Below, piece after piece: positions 27,237 through 37,000 of a stretch of DNA of 64,000 bases. A program made the translations under genes and the position numbers. Positions within the stretch are counted from its first letter, which is position 1. Each line of letters begins with the position of its first letter. The DNA comes from Bdellovibrionales bacterium (GTDB lineage: Bacteria; Bdellovibrionota; Bdellovibrionia; Bdellovibrionales; UBA1609), in NCBI GenBank assembly GCA_016714165.1, contig JADJNU010000001.1, forward strand, positions 1,674,001-1,738,000. The letters are read 5' to 3'. The notes below the pieces were generated by a model. That model ran no database searches and was not told the DNA's origin. It saw only the letters and a list, made by a program, of their open reading frames with translations.

Positions 27237-28145
27237 TGAACTCGCTGTGCCGATATCAGCAAGCCTGATATCGGCTTGATGTCCGGTCGCCTTGTCCATC
27301 GCCTTGTCCAATTCAATGTCATTTTGCGCCCGATCAACAAAGGAAAGTGGCGCGAAAGCCGCTAAACTCTTGGGCAAAAGGCGAACGCCAAGACCCAGAG
27401 ACCGAGATCGGACATGGGGTTCTTCATATCTCGATGTGACTAATATGGATTGAGCTGCGATCCCAGTTTCCTCAATGAGGTCCAGACCATCTCCAGACTC
27501 ACCTAGAAATTCAAAATCAATCAAGTAAACACAATTAAGATCGCGATGCTCCAAAATCCACTTCATAGCCACAGCCTTTGAATCGAGACTCACATGCTGA
27601 ACACTTGAATGCTGAGCGTTTGAGTTCTGAGCGTTTGAGTACTGAGCGTTTGAGTGTTGAGAACTTGAGTCCCGAGCCTTTGAGCGCTGAGGCTGTGAGC
27701 GTCCGGCACTTGAAAGACGCATAGCCCAGATCTGGTGAATGGAGGGGTCGTCATCGACCGAAACCACGACCGCTCCCTCAGGCACTTCTACGCAACGAGC
27801 AAACCAAAGGGGCTCCTCAGCACACGGAAGCAAAAGTGTCACGATCGTCCCTACTCCCTCTCGCGAATGAATTGAAAACTCCCCACCCGCCCGCAGGATC
27901 GTTTGGCGGGCATGTTGAATTCCCAATCCCGTTCCGTTCCCGAATCGCTCAACGGGGCTCTCGCCGCTTGTTGGCTGAGCCTGGCGTCCTCCGATCCCCA
28001 ATATTTGATCGCTCATCAGCTGCCCGTGCGCCCGTATTCTCTCCAAGACCTCAGAACTTACCCCTCCCCTGATCAGAAATAATAAATCGCACCAACCCTT
28101 ATCGGAGAATATTGACGAACTGCGGTTGCACGGCCCACAACCCAC
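27213..28145 (-). pseudogene. Hybrid histidine kinase, C-terminal fragment (ATPase end plus receiver domain)
   Basis: This frame starts in the ATP-binding domain and continues the gene at 28099-29265. It has SSEVLERIRAHGQ, the G-box NGTGLGIQHARQTI, and EGVGTIVTLLLP, then a receiver-like domain: VVSVDDDPSIHQIWAMRL, the phospho-acceptor region VYLIDFEFLGESGDGLDLIEE, SILVTSRYEEP, and the Lys region LLPKSL. Between the first and second strands of the receiver is a repeated HSNAQ/YSNAQ linker. The nominal GTG at 28145 is not a natural start, so on its own this piece is probably not made. It overlaps the convergent lipoprotein gene by 24 bases. Confidence 0.7.
27606..27700. repeat. 15-bp tandem repeat inside the receiver domain
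   Basis: Degenerate tandem copies of TGAGCGTTTGAGTNC, about five to six units. They encode the pentapeptide HSNAQ on the minus strand. Being a multiple of three, copy-number change keeps the frame and varies linker length. Confidence 0.75.
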
Positions 28146-29265
28146 CCATCGACCGACGGGAGGTGGAAACGGGGGTGGGGACGGGTGCCTCGACCGAATT
28201 GTTGATAAGATTTGAAATCACACGAGATAACTCAATGGAGCTGATGGCCACAAAAAATCCAAAACCATCACTCAATTCCTGATGAATTTCCAAATTAGAA
28301 TTTTCGGAAAATTGAAGGGCGCTTCTCGCGTACAACAGAATCAAGGAGATCCGCATCAACACCGGCTCTGAGAGCCTTGGAGCTTCCATTTCTTTGGTCG
28401 CGACCACTGCTGGCCCCTCGCCCTCATTCCCCGACCTTCTTCCCTTCCCGAGGCTTCCGAGGTTCCTGAAGATATTTCCTCTCAAATCATCTGGCGCTCC
28501 ACAGGAAGAAATGCCGAAATCCTGAATTTTGCTTTTGTTCAACAGATCATTGGCGATATCGTTGATCCTCTGAGTGGCTTTGCGAATCAAATGCCTCTGT
28601 TCCTCGAGCATATCGGGCCATCCCTGCAAAGTGCTCACCGCTAAATTGAGAGCAGAAAGGGGAGACCTAATATCGTGAGAAACCTGAGCCGAAAGCGAAG
28701 TCAACGTCTGTGCGGCCTCAAGCCTGAGCTGAGCCAATTGATCATTCTGCCGGCTTCTCAAATTTTGAACAAAGTAGATGGTGCCAAAAAAAATCAGCCC
28801 CCCAAGGCGCATCGCCCATAAGCCCCATAAAAATACGATCTGGTTGCGAGTCGAAAAACTCACGACAAAAAGATCATTGTTAATCGCGCGAACCTTCGCT
28901 GAGAACCGACCACCACTCAGTAACCATGAATTCTGTATACAGTTCCCACGAAAACTCAAATCAAGCAAAACGCGACGATGAGGTTCAACTTGTTCCACCA
29001 TCGGACATTGTATTGTCGCGAGACTTTCCAAATCTCCTACGGAGCGCAACAAATATTCAAAATCCGAAGAAAATAAGTCTGAACGAAATTGAGATTGAAG
29101 AGCTCGAGATAATTCAAGTCCATGATTGTTCTGAATGAAGAAAAATACAAACTGACAAACAATGATCCAGATCAACATGACTATCGCTGGAACGCCAATA
29201 CAGACAAGCTTTTTATGGCTTGTGTATAAATTAAAAACTTTTTCAATCTTGGCTAAAAAACGCAT
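28099..29265 (-). pseudogene. Hybrid histidine kinase, N-terminal fragment (sensor, HisKA, N-box)
   Basis: 388 residues. There is an N-terminal membrane segment (IVMLIWIIVCQFVFFFI), a periplasmic sensor of about 110 residues, a second membrane segment (LGGLIFFGTIYFV), then the dimerisation and phosphorylation helix with AQVSHDIRSPLSALNLAV (the His of the H-box) and the N-box ELSRVISNLINNSVEA. It stops at TAA (28099-28101) just before the D-box. Beyond that stop the same frame still gives FIISDQGRG, and the rest follows in another frame at 27213-28145 after a one-base deletion in GGGGAGGGG. One ancestral gene, 27213-29265, is therefore broken by a stop and a frameshift. Confidence 0.75.
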
Positions 29266-29343
29266 AAAAATAAAGAAGTGAGAAAAATTTTATGATAGGA
29301 GTGCCTCAAGTTTGTTACACCTCAATCTGATAGGAGACGTCAA

Positions 29344-29721
29344 GTGCAGACATTGAGAACCTCAGTGGCCATTTTCATCTTAGCCTATTGTCTGGTCGCC
29401 CTCGGTGAGCCGAGCTCCGTTTACAAAGTCAAATCTGATTTTTCACTGCATTCAAAACTGTCCGACCATTCCGGACGATTTAGTGTACCAGCGCAATGTG
29501 AGATGCCAGGACAATTTGAATACCACCAACAAACAAGGAAGACTCCCCTTGAATCAGGAATTTTTGTCTCGGTTCAGAAAATTGGGAAAACTCAGAGAGC
29601 GACGATCACTTCTCATGACGAAATGGCCTTTATTGATCTCGGCTGTCTTGATTGTGACGTGCACCAATTGGACCCCTCCTCCACGCAACGGTCACCGAAA
29701 AATGACTTTTTCTTCTGCTGA
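29344..29721 (+). CDS. Small exported protein, overlapping the next gene
   Basis: A 125-residue frame from GTG 29344, 8 bases after AGGAG, starting with a good signal peptide (SVAIFILAYCLVALGEPSS). The mature part has four Cys, two in GCLDCD. No family is recognised. Its last 107 bases lie in another frame over the start of the peptide-binding lipoprotein gene, so either the two overlap unusually deeply or one of them is mis-framed. The ribosome-binding site and signal peptide favour a real gene. Divergent from the histidine kinase gene across 78 bases. Confidence 0.5.
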   Translation: MQTLRTSVAIFILAYCLVALGEPSSVYKVKSDFSLHSKLSDHSGRFSVPAQCEMPGQFEYHQQTRKTPLESGIFVSVQKIGKTQRATITSHDEMAFIDLGCLDCDVHQLDPSSTQRSPKNDFFFC

Positions 29722-31264
29722 GATGGATTCTCAAGAGAGCAATCATCTCAATTATATATTTCACCGTCCAAAGATGGCGCCTGAAGTGAGTTTTTCTCTG
29801 GCTCCATCTCACAGCGATTCATTTGAAAATCAGACGATTTTAAACGCCCTGGTTGGAACGCTTGTAAAATATGATGTCTCAGGGAGAATAGAACCCTATC
29901 TTGCGTCCTCTTGGTCGAAATCAAATAATGGTCGACGCTGGGAATTTTCGCTTCATGATCATCTTGAATGCGAAGATGGCACTCCAATTACCGCCAAATC
30001 CTACGTCCTTAAACTTCAACAGCAACTCAGGACATATGCAAAAAGTGGAAGGCTGATGGTTTTTGACCAACTCGAAGGTTGGCTTGAATTTACGAAAGGC
30101 AGAGCTTCTTCAATTCTCGGCCTAAAGACTTCTGGAGAGAATAGCATTATTTTTGAATTTACCAGGGAGCAACATGAACTTCTTGAATTTCTGAGAATGC
30201 CCTATTTTGGTTTTTGGTGTGACCGAAATTTTGTTGACGGCAAGTTTAGAGACGACAACAAATTTACGTCCTCCGGTTCCTATCTGTTGCGGTCGAATGA
30301 CAATGGCCGACGACTTCTCATCGAGAAAAATCAAAAATGGTTCTCTGTTTCAAAGTCCTCACCCGATGTGATTAGCTTTTCTGCTAAAGACATTGATGAA
30401 ACTATTGTCAACAACTCTAGAACGATCGTACGTCTAGGAGCCTCAGTTCCAGATTTTCCTTCAAATCATATTGGAAGTGCCTTTCATAAAGTCAGAACGG
30501 CACCGTTTCTCCTCACGGCTTTTGTTCTAAGCCCTTTAACTCCTTCCGGCTTTTTTAAAAGCAAAAGGAATCGACAAATACTTCAGAGTCGTCTGCAAAG
30601 GACGAGTTTTCCGGATTGGGTCTCCCAAAATGCGATCTACCCATCGGCGTCGTTTTACTCCCATTTGCCCTCCATCGAGAGACAGAATCCACGCCCGCCT
30701 CCATTCACTCATTTCATTAACGACGAATATCTTTATTCTGACCAGAAAATAATCGTAAGCCTTCCCAATAGACTCGGTTCTCTTGTATGCAATTACATTC
30801 AGACCTTGGCCAAGGAGCTGCTTTCGGGCATTCCAGACAACAGAATTGTCTTTGAAACTGTAGACAGCAGCGACCCAATAACCTTCAATAAATTGATATC
30901 AAATAGGGCATTTGATATTCGTGTTTCTACTGTCGATATAGGTGGAAATATCACAAACTCGATCATCGACATGATGTTTTGCACGAAATTGGGAGTGAGC
31001 TTTCCAGATCCGTCCGGACGTATTTGCGAGCTTGTCACAAAGTACAAGGAATTTAGTCGTGAAGCAGATGAGGAATACATTCAAAAATTCAATCAAGTTT
31101 TAACTGAGGACGCCTTTGTCCTGCCATTGTTTCACAGTGGCCTGACATCTCTTTTTTCTGAAGATATTGATCCCGAGACGATTCCCAGCGGTACGACCCA
31201 CCCAAGATTTGAGGACTTTAGATTCATAAATGGAAAAGTAAAATATAGCACAGAAACTTTGTGA
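29615..31264 (+). CDS. ABC-type peptide-binding lipoprotein (SBP family 5)
   Basis: 549 residues from ATG 29615: a short lipoprotein signal (KWPLLISAVLIVTC), then the family-5 solute-binding fold: ILNALVGTLVKYDVSGRIEP, LASSWSKSNNGRRWEFSL, and EDGTPITAKSYV. Members bind oligopeptides, nickel or sugars in the periplasm and hand them to an ABC permease. No permease or ATPase is encoded nearby, so it may act alone or be a receptor. Longer in-frame starts exist (29405), but only this one gives a lipoprotein signal. It is followed at 12 bases by the YcaO gene, so probably co-transcribed. Confidence 0.8.
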   Translation: MTKWPLLISAVLIVTCTNWTPPPRNGHRKMTFSSAEMDSQESNHLNYIFHRPKMAPEVSFSLAPSHSDSFENQTILNALVGTLVKYDVSGRIEPYLASSWSKSNNGRRWEFSLHDHLECEDGTPITAKSYVLKLQQQLRTYAKSGRLMVFDQLEGWLEFTKGRASSILGLKTSGENSIIFEFTREQHELLEFLRMPYFGFWCDRNFVDGKFRDDNKFTSSGSYLLRSNDNGRRLLIEKNQKWFSVSKSSPDVISFSAKDIDETIVNNSRTIVRLGASVPDFPSNHIGSAFHKVRTAPFLLTAFVLSPLTPSGFFKSKRNRQILQSRLQRTSFPDWVSQNAIYPSASFYSHLPSIERQNPRPPPFTHFINDEYLYSDQKIIVSLPNRLGSLVCNYIQTLAKELLSGIPDNRIVFETVDSSDPITFNKLISNRAFDIRVSTVDIGGNITNSIIDMMFCTKLGVSFPDPSGRICELVTKYKEFSREADEEYIQKFNQVLTEDAFVLPLFHSGLTSLFSEDIDPETIPSGTTHPRFEDFRFINGKVKYSTETL

Positions 31265-31276
31265 AGGATTCACCCC

Positions 31277-32218
31277 ATGGAGGCTGCCAAAAATCTCCTT
31301 TCAATTCTGCGAGAACTAGATGACTCCTACAGGGAGATTACTGAGCAGGCGCTTATCGATTCGGAGGGTTCGCTCATTGGGTGGCGCTCCTACGTTCTTG
31401 ACCATAATCTGGATCCAATCGGGGGAGGCACCTCGCCAGATCGTCTGAAAGCGCGACGTATTGCCGTCGCAGAATTCATCGAGCGAAGAACCGTGGCCCA
31501 AGTCTTTGGAAATTCAATTCAAAAAAAATGCTTTAAACTTGATGTTGTCCCCACGACAAGCGGTTTTGCTGCTGGATTTGATCGCGAAGCGACCCGATTT
31601 CGATCTATTTGCGAAGGCATCGAAAGATGGGCCTGGTCCTGCTGGATAGACCAAGGTTTTCTCATGCCAGAAATTTCGCTCCCAGAACTCACGCCCTTGG
31701 GCCGTTTCCATACGAAGCCATTTTTGCAATTAAGAGCCTATCAGCGCCAATTTAAAGTCCAAGACAAAGTCAAAGACGCAAGCCCATTTCAATTCCCACC
31801 CCGCAGTCGGGATTGTGTCCAGCATTGTGTCCAACATGGTATTTTTGTTTTTAGCGTTTTATTGGGATTGACTGAACAGGGCGTCTTCGCCGGATCCCGA
31901 GTGACATCTCCTGAAGATGATTTGTGGACACATGCTGCAATCGAGGCCTGGAGAAACCACAATAATTTTTACCTCGCTCACTTGAGTCACCCAAATCCCC
32001 TCGGTTCCGACTGGCTGGAGAAGCGAGTTCTTTACTTTGGAAAAAATAAACGAGAGGCCCTGAGGCAAATTGGCCAAGCCAAGAAATCATCCTGGCCGCC
32101 CCTACAATTTGACATCTCAAAGGGCATAGAGCCCTTTCCCGGCATCTTCCTTTGGCGAACGCTTTGCCTTGATTGTCGGCCCTGGCACGAAGGACCAGAT
32201 CATCGCTTTGTCTATTGA
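31277..32218 (+). CDS. YcaO-domain protein
   Basis: A 313-residue protein of the YcaO superfamily. The ATP-binding helices are visible as RIAVAEFIERRT and SICEGIERWAW (E-x-x-ER pairs), preceded by TSGFAAGFDRE, with a late repeat of the motif in THAAIEAWRNHNNF. YcaO enzymes use ATP to activate peptide backbone amides (azoline or thioamide formation) or take part in sulphur transfer to RimO. This protein is shorter than typical cyclodehydratases (about 400 or more), lacks the PxPxP C-terminus and ends DHRFVY. Its coupling to a peptide-binding lipoprotein is unusual. No obvious core peptide or E1-like partner is seen. ATG 31277 follows the stop of the SBP gene at 12 bases. Confidence 0.75.
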   Translation: MEAAKNLLSILRELDDSYREITEQALIDSEGSLIGWRSYVLDHNLDPIGGGTSPDRLKARRIAVAEFIERRTVAQVFGNSIQKKCFKLDVVPTTSGFAAGFDREATRFRSICEGIERWAWSCWIDQGFLMPEISLPELTPLGRFHTKPFLQLRAYQRQFKVQDKVKDASPFQFPPRSRDCVQHCVQHGIFVFSVLLGLTEQGVFAGSRVTSPEDDLWTHAAIEAWRNHNNFYLAHLSHPNPLGSDWLEKRVLYFGKNKREALRQIGQAKKSSWPPLQFDISKGIEPFPGIFLWRTLCLDCRPWHEGPDHRFVY

Positions 32219-32258
32219 AAATAGTGACACGGAGACAAAACCCAGGTGCAGTTAAATT

Positions 32259-32854
32259 ATGAATTTCATAAATCTTTATAAGTCTATCCCATTCCTTCTT
32301 TTCTCATGTCTGGCCTCCGCATCTCCCAGTTTAGACGAATTAAATCACTTTTTTGAAAATGATAGTTTTCACTCGTCTTTTAGAATAGGAGATCAAGTTA
32401 TCCTGGTAACCAAGAGCTGCTTGGCTAGCCAATGTGAGCCTTAGAATACCAATACGTTGTGGACGCTGTAAGTGGAGGTCAAGCGACAATCATCACTCGC
32501 CAAAAAGAGGGAGCTGAAATCTCACGCGCTCTCCTCACCGAAAGTGAATGGAGTCAAAATGCACACAATCGAGTACTCATAAAAATCAAGATCATGGAGA
32601 GCTACGGATTTCAAACTTCTATTCAGAGTATTGAGCCTGCCTCAAAGACCTTGAGAGTCAACGGACAACCAAGGCAACTTGAAACTCGCATAGTCAAACT
32701 GCTTGGACAGAATGCCCTCGGAATGAAATTGAATGTTAGGATGGAAGTCACAGCTGGCCTCGGCGGGATCGCTCAAATCCTCAGTTTGTCCGAAACCAAG
32801 GGATTGGGCGTCGATTCTTTTGAGATTCAAGAAGCCAATCCAAGCCATCATTAA
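32259..32854 (+). pseudogene. Exported protein of unknown function split by a one-base deletion
   Basis: ATG 32259 starts a signal peptide (IPFLLFSCLASASPS) and reads 61 residues to TAG 32442-32444. In the -1 frame the sequence directly continues as EYQYVVDAVSGGQATIITRQ and runs to TAA at 32854, giving a joined protein of about 198 residues. The join lies near 32437-32441 (GAGCCTTAG). The second half includes KTLRVNGQPRQLETRIVKLL and an LSLSETKG tail. The sequence layout is reminiscent of FlgA-type periplasmic proteins, but this is weak. Same strand as the YcaO gene, 40 bases after it. Confidence 0.55.
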
Positions 32855-32905
32855 AAAAAAATGCAAGTTGCCAGAAAAGAGATGGCTCAGTTTTTGACAA
32901 GAATC

Positions 32906-33595
32906 TCACTTGACTGCTCCTCTCGGCTTCGAGTTCGTTTTTGGCTTTCCTAAGGATGTCCCCATAGAAAAATCCTGAAGTTTGGAATATTTAGTAAAGG
33001 TAGACTTCATATTATCCAAATCCTCCTTCCACCACGTGGCCTTGCCGGACTCATCGCTCTTTTTCCAGTATTGATACCGAGATCCATAATAGATGTTTTT
33101 TATAACAGGATTATAATCGTCATACTTAAATAGCATTTTCTTTTTCCATTCCTCCAGCGTCACTGGACTTCTAAATAGGGAAGGATCAAATACCATGATT
33201 CTGACTTCTCCATTTGGTTGCTTGACATAGGTTACGGGAGCCACATGCCATGCCCAATTCACGATTGGATATTTTTTGCTCGAGGTTTTGACCTGCAAAT
33301 GTCCCTCAATGAACACTTTGCCCATTTCAATATTTTTTGTTTCAGCTATTTTAGTCATGGCGGTGGCCCGCGCGTAGCATCCGTCGATGGGATATTTGTA
33401 TGGAATTTTCCCATCGCGAGCAAACTCATCAAAGATTTTTTTTGCCTCTGAATAATCGAGAACCGAAACCTTGATTCCGCGCGGATCCCCTTTCTTCTGG
33501 CCGAAGGAGTTTTCAATTTCTCTTTCCTCAAAATCACCAGCCAGAGAAATGAGGGAAACAAATAAAACAAGAAAACCGACTCTTCTCAGATTCAC
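32906..33595 (-). CDS. Exported protein-glutaminase-type deamidase
   Basis: A 229-residue exported protein. The signal peptide is RVGFLVLFVSLISLAG. The body carries the Cys-His-Asp triad of the protein-glutaminase family: Cys73 in IDGCYARATAM, His117 in WAWHVAPVTYV, and Asp137 in MVFDPSLF. Enzymes of this family hydrolyse side-chain amides of Gln in folded proteins, giving Glu and ammonia. Family enzymes are secreted as proenzymes; a short N-terminal pro-region of about 50 residues is possible here. The GTG start at 33595 has GGAGG 9 bases upstream and fits the signal peptide better than the ATG at 33613. It is the last gene of a leftward exported-protein cluster. Confidence 0.8.
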   Translation of the reverse strand: MNLRRVGFLVLFVSLISLAGDFEEREIENSFGQKKGDPRGIKVSVLDYSEAKKIFDEFARDGKIPYKYPIDGCYARATAMTKIAETKNIEMGKVFIEGHLQVKTSSKKYPIVNWAWHVAPVTYVKQPNGEVRIMVFDPSLFRSPVTLEEWKKKMLFKYDDYNPVIKNIYYGSRYQYWKKSDESGKATWWKEDLDNMKSTFTKYSKLQDFSMGTSLGKPKTNSKPRGAVK

Positions 33596-33663
33596 CCCCC
33601 CTTTTCCTCCCATTTCTTTTAGAATTTCAAAAACCTCAGCAAGCCTTTTGAGAACGCATGCCC

Positions 33664-33999
33664 TTATCTCTTAGGGTCCTCAATGCTCATGATTTTTGCC
33701 GTCACGGCATCGACATGAACAACGAGAGATGCCTTAAGCCTCACACATTTATCCAGAAAATTTCGAATCTGCGTGGATGAATCCAGGACCTTGGGAAAAC
33801 GGTAAAAGGCAGAATGGCGAGAAAATGCAATAAAAAATTCCTTCTCGGTTTCATGAAACTCATCGATGGCCTCGTTCAACACAAGAATTTCACCATTAGG
33901 ATCTTTCTCGTAGCCTTTAAAACTGGAGGCCTGAGTCTTTGGACTAAAAAACATGAAACAAAAAAACAAAATTAGAAAAACTTTCCCAACTTTTATCAA
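33664..33999 (-). CDS. Small exported protein of unknown function
   Basis: 111 residues from TTG 33999, which has AGGAG 7 bases upstream; the longer frame to 34053 crosses a short repeat. The signal peptide is KVFLILFFCFMFFSPKTQA, with cleavage after TQA. The mature part is about 85 residues, with NEAIDEFHETEKEFFIAFSR and a single Cys. It lies between the AAA-M41 protease gene and the deamidase gene with spacers of 86 and 68 bases, suggesting a common transcript. It could be a partner or inhibitor of either; this is speculation. Confidence 0.55.
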   Translation of the reverse strand: MIKVGKVFLILFFCFMFFSPKTQASSFKGYEKDPNGEILVLNEAIDEFHETEKEFFIAFSRHSAFYRFPKVLDSSTQIRNFLDKCVRLKASLVVHVDAVTAKIMSIEDPKR

Positions 34000-34085
34000 G
34001 TCTCTACTCCTCTCTCTCGGATGGAGGTTTGATCCTGTCCACGCCCACGCCAACGTCCACGTTAACGTCCACGGTTTTTAAAGGC

Positions 34086-37000
34086 CTACTGAGCCTTCTT
34101 CAAAACTGCGCTTCGGCATGTTCCCCCACCGGCAGTAGCATTCGTCTTCTCAAAAACTGGAAGATCGGGTGGCAACGCAACTTCTGAAACCTCCATTTCC
34201 TTATGTTGTTTAAGAATTGAAGAAATGTCAGCAACACTTTCTGGAGTCGAAATTCCGGGAAGAAGTTCTGGGACCAAAGTCGAGGGCGAATGAATGAAGG
34301 GACTCAACCTCGCTCGCAAAGCCGTGCCTGTCCACCTTCTCAAGGGATTCCTGTATTCAGGAGAACCCTCAGCAAAAACTTGGTGAGTTTCATAAAATTT
34401 GTCGAGATCCTCCCTTTCCATTGTAAGCTTCTCCAGTAACTGGGATCCCAGTGGAATGACCAGGTTGTCCAAGTTTGCCAAAAGAGCTCTCCTTGCAAGT
34501 TCCCTTCCTTCGGCCATCCATTGATTGACTTCTCTAGACAATAGTTTCTTTCGCTCTTCGGGAAGTCCAGCGATATAAGACTCCATCGATACATTTGGGT
34601 CGCTCGGCATCGTTTGTGGCCCCCATTTTTTTGAAAGACCCCATCTCAGTATGGCCGTCTGGGCAAGGCTGGTGGCTCGTTCCAAGTCATTGCTCTTACC
34701 GGCGTCCCCGCTTCCTCCCTTCGTCAAAAGAGACTGAGCCACATCTCCTCCAAACTTAGCGGCGATTTCTCTCAAGACGACCGCTCTGGAAAAAGTCAAC
34801 TCCTTCGTAGGATTATTTACGGCCTCTCCCAGAAAATAGACAATCTGCTCTCCTATCTCTGTAACACCCGGTTTTAACGTTATTCTCTTGTGGGAGCGTG
34901 TATTTCCAAACAAGACTTTTCTCACCACCTCATGTCCGGCTTCGTGAAAGGCGGTCAAGACTTCATCAACTTGAAGTCTCGTTGGGATATCTGGCGTTTC
35001 CTTTCCTTTTAGAGTCAACCAGAGGGTCTTTGATGGAAGAACCCCCGTACCTCTATCAAACTTTCCAGAATCAGAATCCGTCCTGTTTGGCTCTCCAAAA
35101 ATATCCACCCTTAAATGTAGAATTCTGACATCCTCGTTAAAAGTATCTCTTGTCATTCCTGTCACGGGATCAAAATCAAGAACGACCTTCGAACCAGTCG
35201 AAACCAAGTTATGATGAAGAAGCTCACGCAATCGAGCTCCGAAGTCCTGTTTGACAAAAAGATCAATTGAACTGCCTTGCTCCTCTATTCTGTACCCATT
35301 GTCCTCAAAGGCTTCTATGATTCGAAGGAATGATTCCTTATTTCTGAATTGAACATACCAACCCCTTCGATCTGACTGCGGCTTGAGCCTTTCAATCTCC
35401 TCCATCATTTTTAATTGAAAAAGACCTCGGATGGCCTTGAAATTGAGCGGACCATAAAAGAAGATATTTTGAAACCCCACTCGCCTGAGAAAAGCGGGGG
35501 TCAGGAATCTCTCAAGCAATCTTCGACGTTTTTCGGGATCTTTCATCATCATTTCATGAATATCCTGGAAAGCCGCCTGACGGTTGATATCAGGAATGTT
35601 CGTTGGAACTGCCCCGTAAAAGCCTTCTCCAACATTTCCCGTCATGACAAAAGTCACGTGAGTCATCACTCGCGGTTCTCCGTCCGTGAAAGTTCTCACA
35701 ACCGGCTCAGCCAGAATATCATAGAGAGAGGGCAAAACGGTGAGTGCATTTTTAGCGTTGACTATTTCATCTAAGATGACAACCAACCTGCCATTGCTTC
35801 GATCATAAACCTTCATGAATTCGGAAGAAACAGAATTACCTAACGAATCACGCATACCCAAGATTCTTGCTTTGACGTCACTCACTGACTGTATCTGAGA
35901 GCAATCGATCGTTTTTGGCTCAACTCCTAAGATTTTTGCAATTTCCTTTCCCGTCTGAGTCTTTCCGTTGCCAGGAGGTCCCACAAACATGAAAATAGTG
36001 GCAGGTGAAGTCGCTGTGTCTGGAGTGAGTCCTCCTGTTCGACTTTCTTCTGCGGTTAACAATGCCGTCCCCAATCTATCGACAACCCTTTCAATTCCAA
36101 AGACTCTTTGGTTCAGGAGACCTGGGATTTTAAGAAGCTCTCGAATTCTGGCGTCCGAAATCGGTTCTTTTGGCTTATCAATTTCAGTCACTGTGATTCT
36201 CAGGCGAAATTCCTGAGCGGGTCTATTTTGATCTCTGTCAGGCGGACTTCCATTTTCATTTTCATTTTCGTTTGCTGTTAATTTAAACAGCAAATCAAAT
36301 GTCCGATCTGGATTTTCCTCGACGTCGAGGTGAATTGCTCTTGGATGATCAGAAACTTCAATCCTCCCACTTCGAAAAGCCTCCGTCAAAGTTCGCTTAA
36401 CCAAATCGGCGATCCGACTGTTAATAGGGGAGGCATTGTTCTCTGCTACGTAGTGATACTCCTGCAAAAATCTAACGAGTTTCTCGGACCACTGAAGAGA
36501 GAATTTTCCAAATGCGCCACCGGCGCTCAGGCTTTCACTCAATTCTTGCAGTCTTTGTCTCACAATCTCTTGAAGGGTTTCAGGTCCCAGAGGACGCATC
36601 CGCACAAGTGAATCATCTGGAAAACTATTTAATAGGCTTTGCGAAAATCCTCGATTTTCGCCTTGTTGGTGCACATTGACTGGCCCATGACTGGCCGCCA
36701 AATCCTTTCGAATACGAGCGGGATCGTTCCCCACGGCCCTCCACTTCTCCATCATTTGATCAAAACTGAGAGGTCGACCATCCCTATCCCCGTTTACAGT
36801 TGTGGATATGATGAAAGTGATCGGCACAGAGATCGATGAAAGCTCAGGCGTTGGATTGTTCAACTGAAATATTCCTGTATCTAGGGCTTGTGCCAGAAAG
36901 GCGTCCTTCATGTCAGAGGACCAATTTTGAAAACCATCAAGAAAAACAATCCCCCGCTCCGGTACCGTTTTGGGATCCCAGTTCTGATCTTCCTCCAAGT

